From CAYRUP01 sp964427485 (GTDB lineage Bacteria > Pseudomonadota > Gammaproteobacteria > DSM-16500), in contig CAYRUP010000129.1 of NCBI GenBank assembly GCA_964427485.1, forward strand, positions 1 to 5,006: 5,006 nucleotides of DNA, read 5' to 3'. Under the pieces are notes generated by a model. The model was not told the origin of the DNA. It saw only the letters and a list, made by a program, of their open reading frames with translations, and ran no database searches. Below, piece after piece: positions 4,970-5,006 of this stretch; the first letter of the stretch is position 1, and the number at the start of each line of letters is the position of its first letter. The position numbers and the translations under genes are program-made.

Positions 4970-5006
4970 TTAACCTTCCATCTTCAACTTTTCCCAGTAT
5001 TTCTCG
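4970..5006 (-). CDS. C-terminal end of a second PotD-like protein, cut by window edge
   Basis: The last 11 codons and TAA stop are visible and read EKYWEKLKMEG. The complete potD ends EKYWEQLKMGA, so nine of eleven residues are the same in the same register, and the DNA is also alike (CATCTTCAACT...TTCCCA.TATTTCTC). This strongly suggests a tandem paralogue upstream of potD on the same strand. It is followed by a GC-rich inverted repeat, as potD is. Only the tail is seen, so completeness and substrate cannot be judged. Confidence 0.82.
   Translation of the reverse strand, partial: EKYWEKLKMEG

Noticed and set aside
4764..4973. Open reading frames on both strands across the GC-rich inverted repeat, with Arg-Ala runs
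   Set aside because: They are translations of the GTGCCCG heptamer repeat on its two arms. They match no family, and one of them overlaps the predicted potD promoter.
3472..5006. CRISPR array suggested by recurring GC-rich units
   Set aside because: The units are inverted arms and heptamer steps. There are no regularly spaced direct repeats with unique spacers and no cas genes.

Overview
The window is a moderately AT-rich bacterial stretch with short intergenic palindromes, two type II toxin-antitoxin (TA) loci, a large Fic/ankyrin-like protein and a periplasmic polyamine-binding protein. The PotD-type protein points to a Gram-negative. The Fic-like protein with effector-like architecture and the TGTCATCCTGAGCG-type palindrome suggest a host-associated gammaproteobacterium, perhaps Legionellales/Coxiellaceae. 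The lineage is inferred from remembered family resemblance, not from a search.

Left part (1-2749). On the minus strand, a RelE/HigB-like 'addiction module killer' toxin (22-342) is followed by the first four codons of what should be its antitoxin, cut by the window edge. Its promoter region carries a GTAAC-N6-GTTAC palindrome, a plausible autoregulatory operator. On the plus strand lie a GNAT acetyltransferase (487-933), a 66-bp near-perfect palindromic repeat (934-999) and a 574-residue protein (1025-2749). That protein has a Fic-like N-terminal half with a degenerate active-site motif (HPFYSHNHR) and a C-terminal half with an ankyrin-like TPLQL...GAGD segment.

Right part (2750-5006), all minus strand. 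The order of transcription is: the last 11 codons of one PotD-like gene at the right edge; a striking GC-rich inverted repeat with 46-bp arms; a promoter with an overlapping operator-like palindrome; a complete potD (3580-4629); a smaller hairpin of the same GC-rich repeat family; then a Phd/YefM antitoxin overlapping by 4 bp a VapC-type PIN toxin. The toxin gene is interrupted by one in-frame TAG but is otherwise intact to a normal C-terminus.

How the parts fit. The two potD-like genes end almost identically and each is followed by a copy of the same GC-rich repeat, so this looks like a tandem duplication. No permease or ATPase genes (potABC) are visible. The vapBC-like locus appears half-disabled, leaving a probably functional antitoxin with a truncated toxin. 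The least ordinary items are the degenerate Fic-like protein, the nonsense-interrupted VapC and the paired GC-rich repeats tied to the potD duplication.
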